Shown here piece after piece: positions 42,325 to 51,659 of a stretch of 64,000 bases of DNA (position 1 is its first letter; each line of letters begins with the position of its first letter). A program made the translations under genes and the position numbers. The stretch comes from Candidatus Pantoea deserta. GTDB taxonomy: Bacteria > Pseudomonadota > Gammaproteobacteria > Enterobacterales > Enterobacteriaceae. Below the pieces are notes generated by a model. The model made no database searches. It worked only from the letters and a program-made list of their open reading frames with translations, and was not told where the DNA came from. The DNA lies in contig NZ_RMVG01000009.1 of assembly GCF_003813865.1 (NCBI RefSeq), positions 114,317 to 178,316 of the forward strand, written 5' to 3'.

Positions 42325-43856
42325 AAATCCGCTCTCAGGTCGGCATGGTGCTGAATCTCGACAAGTGTATCGGCTGTCATACCTGTTCCGTCACCTGTAA
42401 AAATGTCTGGACCAGCCGTGAAGGCATGGAGTACGCCTGGTTCAATAATGTGGAAACCAAGCCCGGCGTCGGCTATCCCCACGCCTGGGAAGATCAGGAA
42501 AAATGGCGCGGCGGCTGGATCCGTAATATCAAAGGTCGTCTTGAGCCGCGCCTCGGCAACCGCTCCTCGGTGTTGATGAAAATCTTCGCCAACCCGGTTG
42601 TGCCTGGCATTGACGACTACTACGAGCCTTTTACTTTCGATTACCAGCATCTGCATACCGCGAAAGCCGGTAAAAGTCAGCCGACGGCGCGCCCGCGCTC
42701 GCTAATCAGCGGTCAGCGTATGGATAAAATTCACGGCGGCCCGAACTGGGAAGAAATTCTGGGCGGCGAGTTCAGTAAGCGCTCGGCCGATAAGAACTTC
42801 GACGCGATGCAGAAGGAGATGTACGGCCAGTTTGAGAACACCTTTATGATGTATCTGCCGCGCCTGTGTGAGCACTGCCTCAACCCGGCGTGCGCGGCGA
42901 CCTGCCCAAGCGGCGCCATTTATAAGCGTGAAGAGGACGGCATTGTCCTGATCGATCAGGACAAATGTCGCGGCTGGCGTCTGTGTGTCAGCGGCTGCCC
43001 GTACAAAAAAATCTACTTTAACTGGAAGAGCGGCAAGTCAGAAAAATGCATTTTCTGCTATCCGCGTATCGAGTCAGGCATGCCCACCGTCTGCTCTGAA
43101 ACCTGCGTAGGCCGTATCCGCTATCTTGGCGTGCTGCTGTATGACGCCGACAAGATCGCCGAAGCCGCCAGCACGGAGCATGAAACCGATCTCTACCAGC
43201 GCCAGTGCGACGTTTTCCTCGATCCTTACGATCCGGAGGTGATCGAAGAGGCGTTAAAACAGGGCATTCCGCAGAGCGTTATCGATGCCGCGCAGGCGTC
43301 GCCGGTGTGGAAACTGGCGATGGACTGGAAACTGGCGCTGCCGCTGCACCCTGAATACCGCACGCTGCCGATGGTCTGGTATGTGCCGCCGTTGTCGCCG
43401 ATTCAGTCGGTGGCGGATGCAGGCGGACTGGTGTCGCAAAGCAGCGTGCTGCCGGACGTCGAGAGCCTGCGCATTCCCGTGCAGTATCTTGCCAATATGC
43501 TGACGGCCGGCGACACCGCGCCGGTGCTGCGCGCGCTGAAGCGCATGATGGCGATGCGTCACTACAAACGCGCTCAGAGCGTAGACGGCGTTGCCGATAC
43601 GCGCGCCATTGAAGAGGTAGGGCTGAGCGAGGCGCAGGTCGAAGAGATGTATCGCTATCTGGCTATCGCCAACTACGAAGATCGCTTCGTCATTCCGGGC
43701 AGCCATCGCGAACTGGCGCGAGAAGCCTTCCCGGAGCGTAATGGTTGCGGCTTTAGCTTTGGCGATGGCTGCCACGGCAGCGATACGAAATTCAACCTGT
43801 TCAACAGCCGCCGCATTGATGCGATCAACATCGGTGACAGCGCGGGAGGCGAGTAA
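42321..43856 (+). CDS. narH: Respiratory nitrate reductase, iron-sulfur beta subunit
   Basis: 511-aa electron-transfer subunit. The four cysteine groups that hold three [4Fe-4S] and one [3Fe-4S] cluster are visible: CIGCHTCSVTCKNVW at 16-30, CEHCLNPACAATCPSG near 184-199, CRGWRLCVSGCPYKK near 217-231 (Trp in place of a Cys defines the 3Fe cluster) and CIFCYPRIESG...C near 244-262. It passes electrons from the NarI hemes to NarG. Overlaps narG and abuts narJ (TAATG). Confidence 0.97.
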   Translation: MKIRSQVGMVLNLDKCIGCHTCSVTCKNVWTSREGMEYAWFNNVETKPGVGYPHAWEDQEKWRGGWIRNIKGRLEPRLGNRSSVLMKIFANPVVPGIDDYYEPFTFDYQHLHTAKAGKSQPTARPRSLISGQRMDKIHGGPNWEEILGGEFSKRSADKNFDAMQKEMYGQFENTFMMYLPRLCEHCLNPACAATCPSGAIYKREEDGIVLIDQDKCRGWRLCVSGCPYKKIYFNWKSGKSEKCIFCYPRIESGMPTVCSETCVGRIRYLGVLLYDADKIAEAASTEHETDLYQRQCDVFLDPYDPEVIEEALKQGIPQSVIDAAQASPVWKLAMDWKLALPLHPEYRTLPMVWYVPPLSPIQSVADAGGLVSQSSVLPDVESLRIPVQYLANMLTAGDTAPVLRALKRMMAMRHYKRAQSVDGVADTRAIEEVGLSEAQVEEMYRYLAIANYEDRFVIPGSHRELAREAFPERNGCGFSFGDGCHGSDTKFNLFNSRRIDAINIGDSAGGE

Positions 43857-44545
43857 TGGCGCTGATTAAACTCATCGCTCTGCTGCTGGAGTATCCCGAC
43901 GAAGCGCTCTGGCAGGAGCAGGAAGAAATAAGCGCGCTGGTTGCGGCTCAACAGCCGGAGCTACTGCCGTTTGTGACGCGCTATTTCGCCACGGCGCCGC
44001 TGGACAGGCAGGCCGACTGGTGCGCGCTGTTCGAACGCGGTCGCACAACCTCATTGCTGCTGTTTGAGCATGTTCACGCCGAGTCGCGCGACCGCGGTCA
44101 GGCCATGGTCGATTTAATGGCGCAGTACGAACGCGCCGGCCTGGAGCTGGACTGCCGTGAGCTGCCTGACTATCTGCCTCTTTATCTGGAGTATCTCAGC
44201 CTTCAGCCTGCCGCCGATGTGCGGCAGGGACTGCTGGACGTCGCGCCTATTCTGGCGCTGGTCGGCGGGCGGCTGAAAGAGCGCGGCAGCGATTTCCATA
44301 TGCTGTTCGATGCGCTGTTAAGGGTGGCGGACAGCCCGCTTAGCAGCGAAAGCGTCGCCGCGCAGGTGGCCGCTGAGGAGCGCGATGATACGCCAGCCGC
44401 CATGGACGCGGTCTGGGAAGAGGAGCAGGTGAAGTTTATTGATGACAATACCTGCGGCAATTCGGCCCGGCAGCAACATCAGCGGCGTTTTCGTCATGAA
44501 ACCGCGCCGCAATATCTTGATCTCTCCGCTGGAGGAACAGCCTGA
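43856..44545 (+). CDS. narJ: Nitrate reductase assembly chaperone
   Basis: 229-aa NarJ/TorD-family chaperone (E. coli 236). It binds apo-NarG to control Mo-cofactor and FS0 insertion and membrane docking, and is not part of the final enzyme. Conserved landmarks are [10 protein letters not shown] near residue 10, [22 protein letters not shown] near 65 and [14 protein letters not shown] near 105. The ATG overlaps the narH stop by one base. The 3' end overlaps narI by one base. Confidence 0.95.
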   Translation: MALIKLIALLLEYPDEALWQEQEEISALVAAQQPELLPFVTRYFATAPLDRQADWCALFERGRTTSLLLFEHVHAESRDRGQAMVDLMAQYERAGLELDCRELPDYLPLYLEYLSLQPAADVRQGLLDVAPILALVGGRLKERGSDFHMLFDALLRVADSPLSSESVAAQVAAEERDDTPAAMDAVWEEEQVKFIDDNTCGNSARQQHQRRFRHETAPQYLDLSAGGTA

Positions 44546-45222
44546 TGCACTTTTTGAACCTGTTGTTCTTTGATATTTACCCTTATCTGTGCGGCACCGT
44601 ATTTCTGGCAGGAAGCTGGCTGCGTTACGACTACGGCCAGTACACCTGGCGCGCCTCTTCCAGCCAGATGCTGGACAAAAAGGGTATGCGCCTGGCCTCG
44701 AACCTGTTCCACATCGGCATCCTGGGCATTTTCTTCGGCCATCTTTTTGGTCTGCTGACGCCGCACTGGATGTACGCGCCGTTTCTGGCTATCGCCACCA
44801 AGCAAAAGCTGGCTATGGCCGCAGGTGGCGTATTCGGCATGATGACGCTGGTCGGCGGCTTCCTGCTGCTGAAACGTCGTCTGTTGAATCCGCGTATCCG
44901 CGCAACCTCGACGCGTGCCGATATGGTTATTCTCGGCATCCTGGTGGTGCAGTGCGCGCTGGGCCTGACGTCTATTCTCTTCTCTATGCGTCATCTTGAC
45001 GGCGCGGACATGATGAAGCTGGTCGGCTGGGCGCAGGCAATCGTGACTTTTCAGGGCGGCGCGTCGCACTGGCTGGATGGGGTAGAGTGGATTTATCGCG
45101 TCCATCTGGTGCTGGGCATGACGATTTTCCTGGTATTTCCCTTTACGCGTCTGGTGCACGTCTGGAGCGCGCCGGTGGAGTATCTTACCCGCCGCTACCA
45201 GGTAGTACGAGCACGTCGATAA
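44545..45222 (+). CDS. narI: Respiratory nitrate reductase, cytochrome b gamma subunit
   Basis: 225-aa membrane subunit, the same length as in E. coli. Five hydrophobic helices; heme b ligands are the His residues in [17 protein letters not shown] (about 56 and 66) and [23 protein letters not shown] (about 187 and 205). It oxidises quinol on the periplasmic side and feeds electrons to NarH. The first residue follows the E. coli pattern [21 protein letters not shown]. Confidence 0.96.
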   Translation: MHFLNLLFFDIYPYLCGTVFLAGSWLRYDYGQYTWRASSSQMLDKKGMRLASNLFHIGILGIFFGHLFGLLTPHWMYAPFLAIATKQKLAMAAGGVFGMMTLVGGFLLLKRRLLNPRIRATSTRADMVILGILVVQCALGLTSILFSMRHLDGADMMKLVGWAQAIVTFQGGASHWLDGVEWIYRVHLVLGMTIFLVFPFTRLVHVWSAPVEYLTRRYQVVRARR

Positions 45223-45438
45223 TTACCTCTGGCGTCTGCTGTTTTCGCAGCGGGCGCCATATTACGTCGCCTCTGATTGACTTTTCCCCGGCTGCACCCG
45301 TCTTTACAGTAATAGAGATAGTGCCGTTTTTTTTAAGTTATTTAACATTTTTATTAACTCCTTTGAGTTTCCCTATGCGACAGCGATCGCATTTCTCCCT
45401 ACGCTTAATCTCAGGTAATAAAAAAAGGTGAAGCGTGC

Positions 45439-46191
45439 ATGTTAATAAAAATGAAGCGAGAGCGATCGCATACGGAAGACCGCTATCTTGCCGTCTGGCT
45501 GGCGACGGCGGCCGGCCTGCTGAATGCGATGGCGCTGGGCGCATTTGGTTTTTTTCCTTCCCATATGTCGGGCAATACGTCGCAACTCTCCAGCGAGGTG
45601 AATAACAGCGACCTGCGCGATCTCACCTTTCTTGGCTGTTTGCTGCTGGCGTTTGTCGCTGGCGCGGTCACCGCGCGGCTGGCGGTCATTGCCGGCCTTA
45701 AATACAATCTGCGCACGATTTTTTGTCAGGTGCTGGTCGCGGAAGGGGCGATACTTTTATGCCTGTCGCTGTTTGAAATCTTTTTCTACTCTTCCGGCAA
45801 CAATCGTGAAGTGCTGGTGCTGCTGGGTTTTTTAATGGGCGTGCATAATTCCACCTCGACGCAGCTCTCTAACGGTCGGGTACGCGCTACGCATATCACC
45901 GGGACGCTGACCGATGCCGGCATCTCGCTTGCTTCTGTATTGAGCGCCATACTGCGCCGCGATCCCTCGAAGAACGCACATGCGCAAAAGAAGCAGCTGA
46001 AAACGCATCTGACGACCATTTTTTCCTTTCTGGGCGGAGGGATTGCCGGACTCTGGCTGTTTCGTCTGGCGGGGTTTCACGCGATGGCTGCATTGGGTGC
46101 AGGACTTATTCTCCTGGCGCTGGTCTCGATGGCGCTGACGTTGATGCGAGTCAGGAGAACCGTGCTGGTCAAAGCGCGTGGAACAGAATGA
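45439..46191 (+). CDS. DUF1275 (YoaK-family) membrane protein
   Basis: 250 aa, with six or so hydrophobic segments. DUF1275 landmarks are AGLLNAMALGAFGFFPSHMSGNTSQLS near 25-50 and GFLMGVHNSTSTQLSNGRVRATHITGTLTDAG near 130-160, where two repeated T/S-G-x-x-T-like halves mirror each other. The family's function is unknown; a transporter role is suspected because of the fold. ATG 45439 has AAGGTGAAGCG only distantly upstream; the second Met (MKRERSH) is an alternative start. It is separate from the nar operon. Confidence 0.85.
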   Translation: MLIKMKRERSHTEDRYLAVWLATAAGLLNAMALGAFGFFPSHMSGNTSQLSSEVNNSDLRDLTFLGCLLLAFVAGAVTARLAVIAGLKYNLRTIFCQVLVAEGAILLCLSLFEIFFYSSGNNREVLVLLGFLMGVHNSTSTQLSNGRVRATHITGTLTDAGISLASVLSAILRRDPSKNAHAQKKQLKTHLTTIFSFLGGGIAGLWLFRLAGFHAMAALGAGLILLALVSMALTLMRVRRTVLVKARGTE

Positions 46192-46329
46192 TCATTTAGA
46201 GGCTTTTAATAGTTTAGTTACAAATCAATGCCTGAGCGCAACGGAGTGCGCTGACAATCTGCCTATACTTTTCCCGGTTCTGCATTCCATTCATCTGGCC
46301 CGCAAGGGCATCTGCATACGAGGCTAATT

Positions 46330-46731
46330 ATGATCACGCTTCATCACGCCATTAAGATTGCTGCGCCGCGCTCAGCGGTCTACGAGGCGCTCACCTCACT
46401 TGAAAAGATGGCTGCATGGCATGCGGGCAGCGTGGAAGGAGAGATTGCCCCAGGCAAAATTTTCACGCTACGCCCGAAACCAGAAACCCATTTTAGCTGG
46501 CGCACTGAGACGCTGAAGACCAATGCCGATATCGTGCAAACATCGCTGGTCGAAACTGACAGCCATGCGGGGAAAAGGCTCTGTTTTCAGCTCTCCGACC
46601 TGGAGGATGGACGCACGCTGGTGGCGCTAACGCACGGTGAATGGGCCGAAGACGATCCGCATCTGCCGTTTTGCAACACCTACTGGGGTGAGGTGCTGTT
46701 TCATCTGAAAACCTTTCTGGAAACCGCTTAA
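46330..46731 (+). CDS. SRPBCC-family (Bet v1-like) protein
   Basis: 133-aa START/SRPBCC fold protein. The N-terminal strand ITLHHAIKIAAPRSAVYEALTS and C-terminal helix YWGEVLFHLKTFLETA are the family bookends. Such proteins bind hydrophobic small molecules or catalyse simple lyase or cyclase steps (AHSA1, polyketide cyclase-like). It lies 12 bases before a UbiD-type decarboxylase gene and likely shares its transcript, suggesting an aromatic or phenolic ligand. The catalytic residues of the family are not defined. Confidence 0.82.
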   Translation: MITLHHAIKIAAPRSAVYEALTSLEKMAAWHAGSVEGEIAPGKIFTLRPKPETHFSWRTETLKTNADIVQTSLVETDSHAGKRLCFQLSDLEDGRTLVALTHGEWAEDDPHLPFCNTYWGEVLFHLKTFLETA

Positions 46732-46743
46732 GGAGAAGCCGCA

Positions 46744-48291
46744 ATGCCGCAGAAAAAACCTGACAGTTATCGCATCGTAAAACCCGGTGAACCGCATCCG
46801 CAGGGCTGGCAGGTCCCCCCTGTTAACGATCTCCGCTCTGCCATTAAGCTACTGAAAACATTACCGGGCCACTACATCGAAACCGATCGCGAGGTCGATC
46901 CCAACGCTGAGCTGGCGGGCGTCTATCGCTATATCGGAGCGGGCGGCACCGTGATGCGGCCGACGCGTATCGGCCCGGCGATGACCTTCAACAACATCAA
47001 AGGTTTTCCAGATGCGCGCGTGCTGGTGGGATTGATGGCAAGCCGCGAGCGAGTGAGTGCGTTGCTGGGCGCGCCGGTGCGTGAGCTGGGCATCCAGATG
47101 GCGGAAGCGCGAAGGAACGTCACGCCGCCGGTTATGGTAGATAAAGCGCAGGCGCCCTGCCAGGAGGTTGTTTATCGCGCCGACGATGAGGGTTTCGATC
47201 TGCGCAAAATTCTTCCTGCGCCCACCAACACCAGCGAAGACGCCGGTCCCTATTTTTGCCTCGGGTTAGTGCTTGGCAGCGATCCTGACGATCGCGACAA
47301 CGCGGACGTGACTATTCACCGCCTGTGCGTGCAGAGCAAAGATGAGCTTTCCATCTTCTTCGCGCCGGGCCGCCATATTGATGCGTTTCGCCAGAAAGCG
47401 GAAGCCGCCGGTAAACCACTGCCGGTGTCGATTAATATGGGACTGGATCCGGCTATCTACATCGGCGCGGAATTTGAAGCGCCGACGACGCCGTTCGGTT
47501 TTAATGAGCTGTGTGTGGCAGGCGGATTGCGCGGCAGGCCAGTTGAACTGGTGGAGTGCCTGAGTGTAAATCAGCGCGCCATCGCCCGCGCGGAAATCGT
47601 GATAGAAGGGGAGATCCTGCCCAACGTGCGCGTTGAAGAGGATCAGAACAGTCATACCGGCAAAGCAATGCCGGAGTTTCCTGGCTATACCGGTGAAGCA
47701 AATCCGTCACTGCCGGTAATTAAGGTTAAGGCGATTACTACGCGACACAATCCCATCCTGCAAACGCTGGTCGGTCCGGGCGAAGAGCATGTCAGCCTGG
47801 CGGGGATTCCGACTGAAGCCAGCATCCATATCGAATGCGAAGACGCACTGCCGGGACTGGTGAAAAACGTTTATGCCCACAGCGCAGGCGGCGGGAAATT
47901 TCTGGCGGTGTTGCAGGTGCAGAAGCGCAACGCGGGCGATGACGGTATGACGCGCCAGGCGGCGCTGATTGCGCTGGCCGTCTATCGCGAGCTGAAAAAC
48001 GTGATTCTGGTGGATGAGGATGTTGACCTCTTTGATACCGATGATGTGCTTTGGGCGATGCAGACGCGCTACGTTGGGGATATTGATACGCTGTTTGTAC
48101 CCGGCGTAGCGGGGCATGTTCTCGATCCGTCCCAGCAGCCTTTTTACGATCCGCGCCTGACGGCGAAGGGTACCACCAGTAAAACCATTTTTGACTGCAC
48201 TGTGCCATACCATTTGAAAGAGCACTTTGTGCGTGCGCAATTCAAAGAGGTTGACGCCAGCCTGTGGGCACCAGACCTGTTCGCTAAGTAA
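46744..48291 (+). CDS. UbiD-family (prenyl-FMN) decarboxylase
   Basis: 515-aa reversible decarboxylase of the UbiD superfamily. The catalytic R-E-E set is visible: Arg in VTIHRLCVQSKDEL near 192-205, and two Glu in ARAEIVIEGEILP near 280-290 (E-x-x-x-x-E spacing as in Fdc1). The N-terminal LAGVYRYIGAGGTVMRPTRIGPAMTFNNIKG segment is closer to gallate/protocatechuate or aromatic-acid UbiD relatives than to ubiquinone-pathway UbiD. It needs prenylated FMN, made by UbiX/LpdB, which is not in the window. Likely substrate an aromatic acid. AAGGAGAAG precedes the ATG. Confidence 0.88.
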   Translation: MPQKKPDSYRIVKPGEPHPQGWQVPPVNDLRSAIKLLKTLPGHYIETDREVDPNAELAGVYRYIGAGGTVMRPTRIGPAMTFNNIKGFPDARVLVGLMASRERVSALLGAPVRELGIQMAEARRNVTPPVMVDKAQAPCQEVVYRADDEGFDLRKILPAPTNTSEDAGPYFCLGLVLGSDPDDRDNADVTIHRLCVQSKDELSIFFAPGRHIDAFRQKAEAAGKPLPVSINMGLDPAIYIGAEFEAPTTPFGFNELCVAGGLRGRPVELVECLSVNQRAIARAEIVIEGEILPNVRVEEDQNSHTGKAMPEFPGYTGEANPSLPVIKVKAITTRHNPILQTLVGPGEEHVSLAGIPTEASIHIECEDALPGLVKNVYAHSAGGGKFLAVLQVQKRNAGDDGMTRQAALIALAVYRELKNVILVDEDVDLFDTDDVLWAMQTRYVGDIDTLFVPGVAGHVLDPSQQPFYDPRLTAKGTTSKTIFDCTVPYHLKEHFVRAQFKEVDASLWAPDLFAK

Positions 48292-48300
48292 AGCCAATAA

Positions 48301-48330
48301 AAAAGCCGATAACTCAGGTTATCGGCTTTT
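48301..48330. terminator. Bidirectional terminator, UbiD gene / ddc
   Basis: AAAAGCCGATAAC pairs perfectly with GTTATCGGCTTTT around TCAG. It sits between converging genes (10 bases after one stop, 19 before the other). Confidence 0.92.
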
Positions 48331-48348
48331 GCGTTCTGCCTGTGAGGG

Positions 48349-49815
48349 TTAGCCCACCAGCGGTTTCGCGGTTTTCTCAACCAGCGCCAGCAGAACTTTA
48401 ATATCCTCCAGCGTCACGGTCGGGTTAAGCAGCGTCAGCTTCAGGCAGGTTACGCCGTTATGCTCGGTCACGCCCACGTTAGCGCGGCCCGACTCCAGCA
48501 GCGCGTCGCCGATACGCTGGTTCAGTAGCGCCGTTTCCGCCAGATCGCGACAGCCGGTTTCCGGATGGAAGCGGAACAGAACGCTCGCCAGCTGCGGCTT
48601 CATAACCAGCTCCAGCAGCGGATGCGCACTGACATACTTCGCCACCTGCTGCGCCAGCGTCACGCCGTGATCGATAATCGCCGCATACTGCTTCTGACCC
48701 AGCGCTTCCAGACCCATCCACAGCTTCAGCGCGTCAAAACGACGCGTGGTTTGCAGTGATTTAGAGACCAGATTCGGTACGCCTGCCTCTTCGTCGAACT
48801 CAGAGTTCAGGTAAGCCGCCTGATAACGCATCAGCTCATAGTTCGCCGCATCTTTCAGCAGGAACGCGCCGCAGCTAATGGTCTGGAAGTACTGCTTGTG
48901 GAAATCCAGGGTAACGGAATCCACTAACTCCAGACCGTCCAGATAGTCGCGATATTTTTCCGACAGCAGCAGCGCGCCGCCCCATGCTGCATCGACATGC
49001 ACCCAGATATTGTTCTGGGCCGCCAGCGCGGCGATGTCGCGCAGCGGATCGATCGCGCCCGCATCGGTGGTGCCCGCCGTGGCGACAATGGCCAGAATCT
49101 GATCGCCATTGGCTTTCGCCTGAGCGATCTTTTCTGCCAGGTCGGTGACGTCCATGCGCGCATAGTCGTCGGTTTTCACCTGGGTGACGCACTGATAGCC
49201 GAGACCAAGCAGCGCCATGTTTTTTTGCACGGAGAAGTGCGCATTCTCAGAACAGAACACTTTCAGCTTACGCAGGTCGCCCGTCAGGCCATCCTGCTGA
49301 ACCGAGTGTCCCTGACGAGCGAAGAAGGCGTCGCGCGCCAGCATCAGCCCCATCAGGTTGCTCTGGGTGCCGCCGCTGGTGAAAACGCCCGCATCGCCCG
49401 CTTCATAGCCGACCTGCGCGCGCAGCCACTCGATCAGCTTCATCTCAATGATGGTGGCCGACGGGCTTTGATCCCAGGAGTCCATGCTCTGGTTAGTGGC
49501 GTTGATCAGCACTTCCGCCGCCTGGCTCACCACCAGGCTCGGACAGTGCAGATGCGCCACGCACTGCGGATGATGCACCGCCAGGCTGTCTTTCAGGAAG
49601 AACTCAACCGCGCGCTCAATGGCGGCCTGGTTGCCCAGACCGTGTGGATTGAAGTCCAGCGCAATGCGCTCGCGCAGCTCAGCGACGGTTTTACCCTGGT
49701 ACATCTCAGGCTGCTTAAGCCATTCAACAACGGCTTTGCTGCTCTGCTCAATCACCTGCTGGTAGGCTTCAATGCTCTGCGCAGAACCGGCCAGGATCGG
49801 GTTTAATTCAGACAT
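48349..49815 (-). CDS. ddc: L-2,4-diaminobutyrate decarboxylase
   Basis: 488-aa PLP-dependent group II decarboxylase that converts L-2,4-diaminobutyrate to 1,3-diaminopropane. PLP lysine is in LDFHKQYFQ (HK, near residue 315), with HVDAAWGGAL near 280 for the ring-stacking and Asp contacts. SMDSWDQSPSAT and TSGGTQSNLMGL are also characteristic. It follows dat, which makes its substrate, on the same strand. ATG 49815 (MSELNP) is preferred; an in-frame GTG 49833 just after the dat stop would add six residues. The product is a polyamine used in siderophores or biofilm in other bacteria. Confidence 0.93.
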   Translation of the reverse strand: MSELNPILAGSAQSIEAYQQVIEQSSKAVVEWLKQPEMYQGKTVAELRERIALDFNPHGLGNQAAIERAVEFFLKDSLAVHHPQCVAHLHCPSLVVSQAAEVLINATNQSMDSWDQSPSATIIEMKLIEWLRAQVGYEAGDAGVFTSGGTQSNLMGLMLARDAFFARQGHSVQQDGLTGDLRKLKVFCSENAHFSVQKNMALLGLGYQCVTQVKTDDYARMDVTDLAEKIAQAKANGDQILAIVATAGTTDAGAIDPLRDIAALAAQNNIWVHVDAAWGGALLLSEKYRDYLDGLELVDSVTLDFHKQYFQTISCGAFLLKDAANYELMRYQAAYLNSEFDEEAGVPNLVSKSLQTTRRFDALKLWMGLEALGQKQYAAIIDHGVTLAQQVAKYVSAHPLLELVMKPQLASVLFRFHPETGCRDLAETALLNQRIGDALLESGRANVGVTEHNGVTCLKLTLLNPTVTLEDIKVLLALVEKTAKPLVG

Positions 49816-49833
49816 GATCTTCTTCTGCTCCAC

Positions 49834-51216
49834 TTAAACCGGCTTTACGCCCGCAGCCAGCAGCGCCTGCTCGAATTTATCGAGGAACACTTCCAGCTCA
49901 TGGTTGGTGATCAGCAGAGAAGGCAGCAGACGCAGCACGCAGCCGTGACGTCCGCCGCGCTCAAGGATCAGGCCGGCTTCAAAGCATTTCTTCTGGAGCA
50001 GCGCAGAGAGATCGCCGTCCGCCGGATAGCAGCCCAGCTGATCTTTCGCTTCGTTCGGCTTAACGATCTCAATACCGATCATCAGCCCCAGGCCGCGAAC
50101 GTGGCCAATAACCGGGAAGCGCTTCTGCATCTCAGCCAGTTTGCCTTTCAGCCACTCGCCTTGCTCAGCCACTTTACCGGCAATGTTCTGCTCTTTCAGA
50201 ATCTTCAGCGTGGTCAGGCCGGTCGCCATCGCCAGCTGGTTGCCGCGGAACGTCCCGGTGTGGTGACCCGGCGCCCAGGCGTCGAACTGTTTTTTAATGC
50301 CCAGAACGGCCAGAGGCAGACCGCCGCCTACAGCTTTAGACATCACGATAATGTCAGGCTGAATGCCAGCGTGTTCAAAGGCAAAGAATTTACCGGTACG
50401 CGCAAAGCCCGCCTGAACTTCGTCGATAATCAGCAGAATGCCGTGCTCTTCCGTAACTTTACGGATGCGTTGCAGCCACTCGGCAGGTGCCGGGTTCACG
50501 CCGCCTTCACCCTGAACGGCTTCAAGGATCACCGCCGCAGGCTTACGAACGCCGCTTTCTACGTCATTGATCAGGTTTTCGAAGTAGTAGGTCAGCGCTT
50601 TCACGCCCGCTTCGCCGCCAATGCCCAGCGGGCAGCGGTAAAGGTGCGGATAGGGCATAAACTGCACTTCCGGCATCATGCCGTTAACGGCTTCTTTCGG
50701 CGACAGGTTGCCGGTCACAGAAAGCGCGCCGTGCGTCATACCGTGGTAGCCGCCGGAGAAGGCGATCACGCCAGAACGGCCGGTGGCTTTTTTCGCCAGC
50801 TTAATAGCGGCTTCTACGGCGTCAGCGCCGGATGGACCGGTGAACTGAAGCTTGTACTCTTTACCCTGGCCAGGCAGCAGTGACAGCAGGTATTCAGAGA
50901 ACGCATCTTTCAATGGCGTCGTCAGATCGAGAGTATGTAACGGCAAGCCGCTGGTAATGACATTTTGGATGCTCTGCAACACGTCAGGATGATTGTGGCC
51001 CAGCGCCAGCGTTCCCGCGCCTGCCAGGCAGTCGAGATACTCTTTATTGTCGGCGTCGGTGATCCATACGCCTTTCGCCTGGGTAATCGCTAACGGTAAC
51101 TTGCGGGGATAACTTCTGACGTTTGATTCGAACTCAGCCTGACGGGCCAAATAGGTTTCATTGTTTGCGTTTGAAGTGGCATCTAAAGAATCAATACGGA
51201 CTTTATCCGTCATCAT
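49834..51216 (-). CDS. dat: Diaminobutyrate--2-oxoglutarate aminotransferase
   Basis: 460-aa class III aminotransferase that forms L-2,4-diaminobutyrate from aspartate semialdehyde and glutamate. The cofactor motif [12 protein letters not shown] near 275 and PLP lysine in [12 protein letters not shown] near 300 are intact. [15 protein letters not shown] near 65 and [15 protein letters not shown] near 128 match the family. AGGAGAGAT precedes the ATG. It is the first gene of a two-gene leftward operon with ddc. Confidence 0.93.
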   Translation of the reverse strand: MMTDKVRIDSLDATSNANNETYLARQAEFESNVRSYPRKLPLAITQAKGVWITDADNKEYLDCLAGAGTLALGHNHPDVLQSIQNVITSGLPLHTLDLTTPLKDAFSEYLLSLLPGQGKEYKLQFTGPSGADAVEAAIKLAKKATGRSGVIAFSGGYHGMTHGALSVTGNLSPKEAVNGMMPEVQFMPYPHLYRCPLGIGGEAGVKALTYYFENLINDVESGVRKPAAVILEAVQGEGGVNPAPAEWLQRIRKVTEEHGILLIIDEVQAGFARTGKFFAFEHAGIQPDIIVMSKAVGGGLPLAVLGIKKQFDAWAPGHHTGTFRGNQLAMATGLTTLKILKEQNIAGKVAEQGEWLKGKLAEMQKRFPVIGHVRGLGLMIGIEIVKPNEAKDQLGCYPADGDLSALLQKKCFEAGLILERGGRHGCVLRLLPSLLITNHELEVFLDKFEQALLAAGVKPV

Positions 51217-51659
51217 ATCTCTCCTACAACCGGGGCAATCTCATGTGCCGCAGTTGAATAAATGTAAAAAAAACGGGTTACCTGATTTTAGGCGCGGCCA
51301 ATATAGAGCTTTTGCGTTTCTGGCTCAATCTTTTATTTTGTTTAGATTTGTTTGCGCTTATTTAAACGAATCCTTTCTAAGCCGGACGGCTGGGATGAGA
51401 GCATCGCCAGGCCTGATAGCGCCGGTGTTAACAGGGTGTAACAAGGGAGCCAGAGGAGAGTGAAAAGTTGAATCCATCCTCAGAAAATCGTGGAAGAAAC
51501 AGGCAATTAAACGCCTGTACTGTTGATGTTATAAACAAACGACTCGGTAAAAATTATCACCTGGTAAATTAATCCGCAGCGCGAAGGTTAAGTTATATAA
51601 AAGACTTAACCTTGCGTGCGGGAAACATATTTAAACTAAATTCTTTAAAAGCCCGATCT
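51217..51659. other. 443-bp region between dat and the LysR gene
   Basis: Holds the dat-ddc promoter and the end of the LysR transcript. Two inverted repeats are seen: ACAGGC/GCCTGT (51499-51518) and a perfect 10-bp repeat at 51584-51613. No gene. Confidence 0.5.
51584..51613. repeat. Perfect inverted repeat AAGGTTAAGT/ACTTAACCTT
   Basis: Ten-base arms around a 10-base AT loop, 47 bases after the LysR stop on the minus strand. No T-run, so a transcript-end hairpin or binding site are both possible. Confidence 0.6.

Noticed and set aside
45382..45471. Repeated AGCGATCGCAT at 45382 and 45461 near the DUF1275 gene
   Set aside because: The core GCGATCGC is a common palindromic octamer and one copy lies within coding sequence; no further copies in regular spacing.
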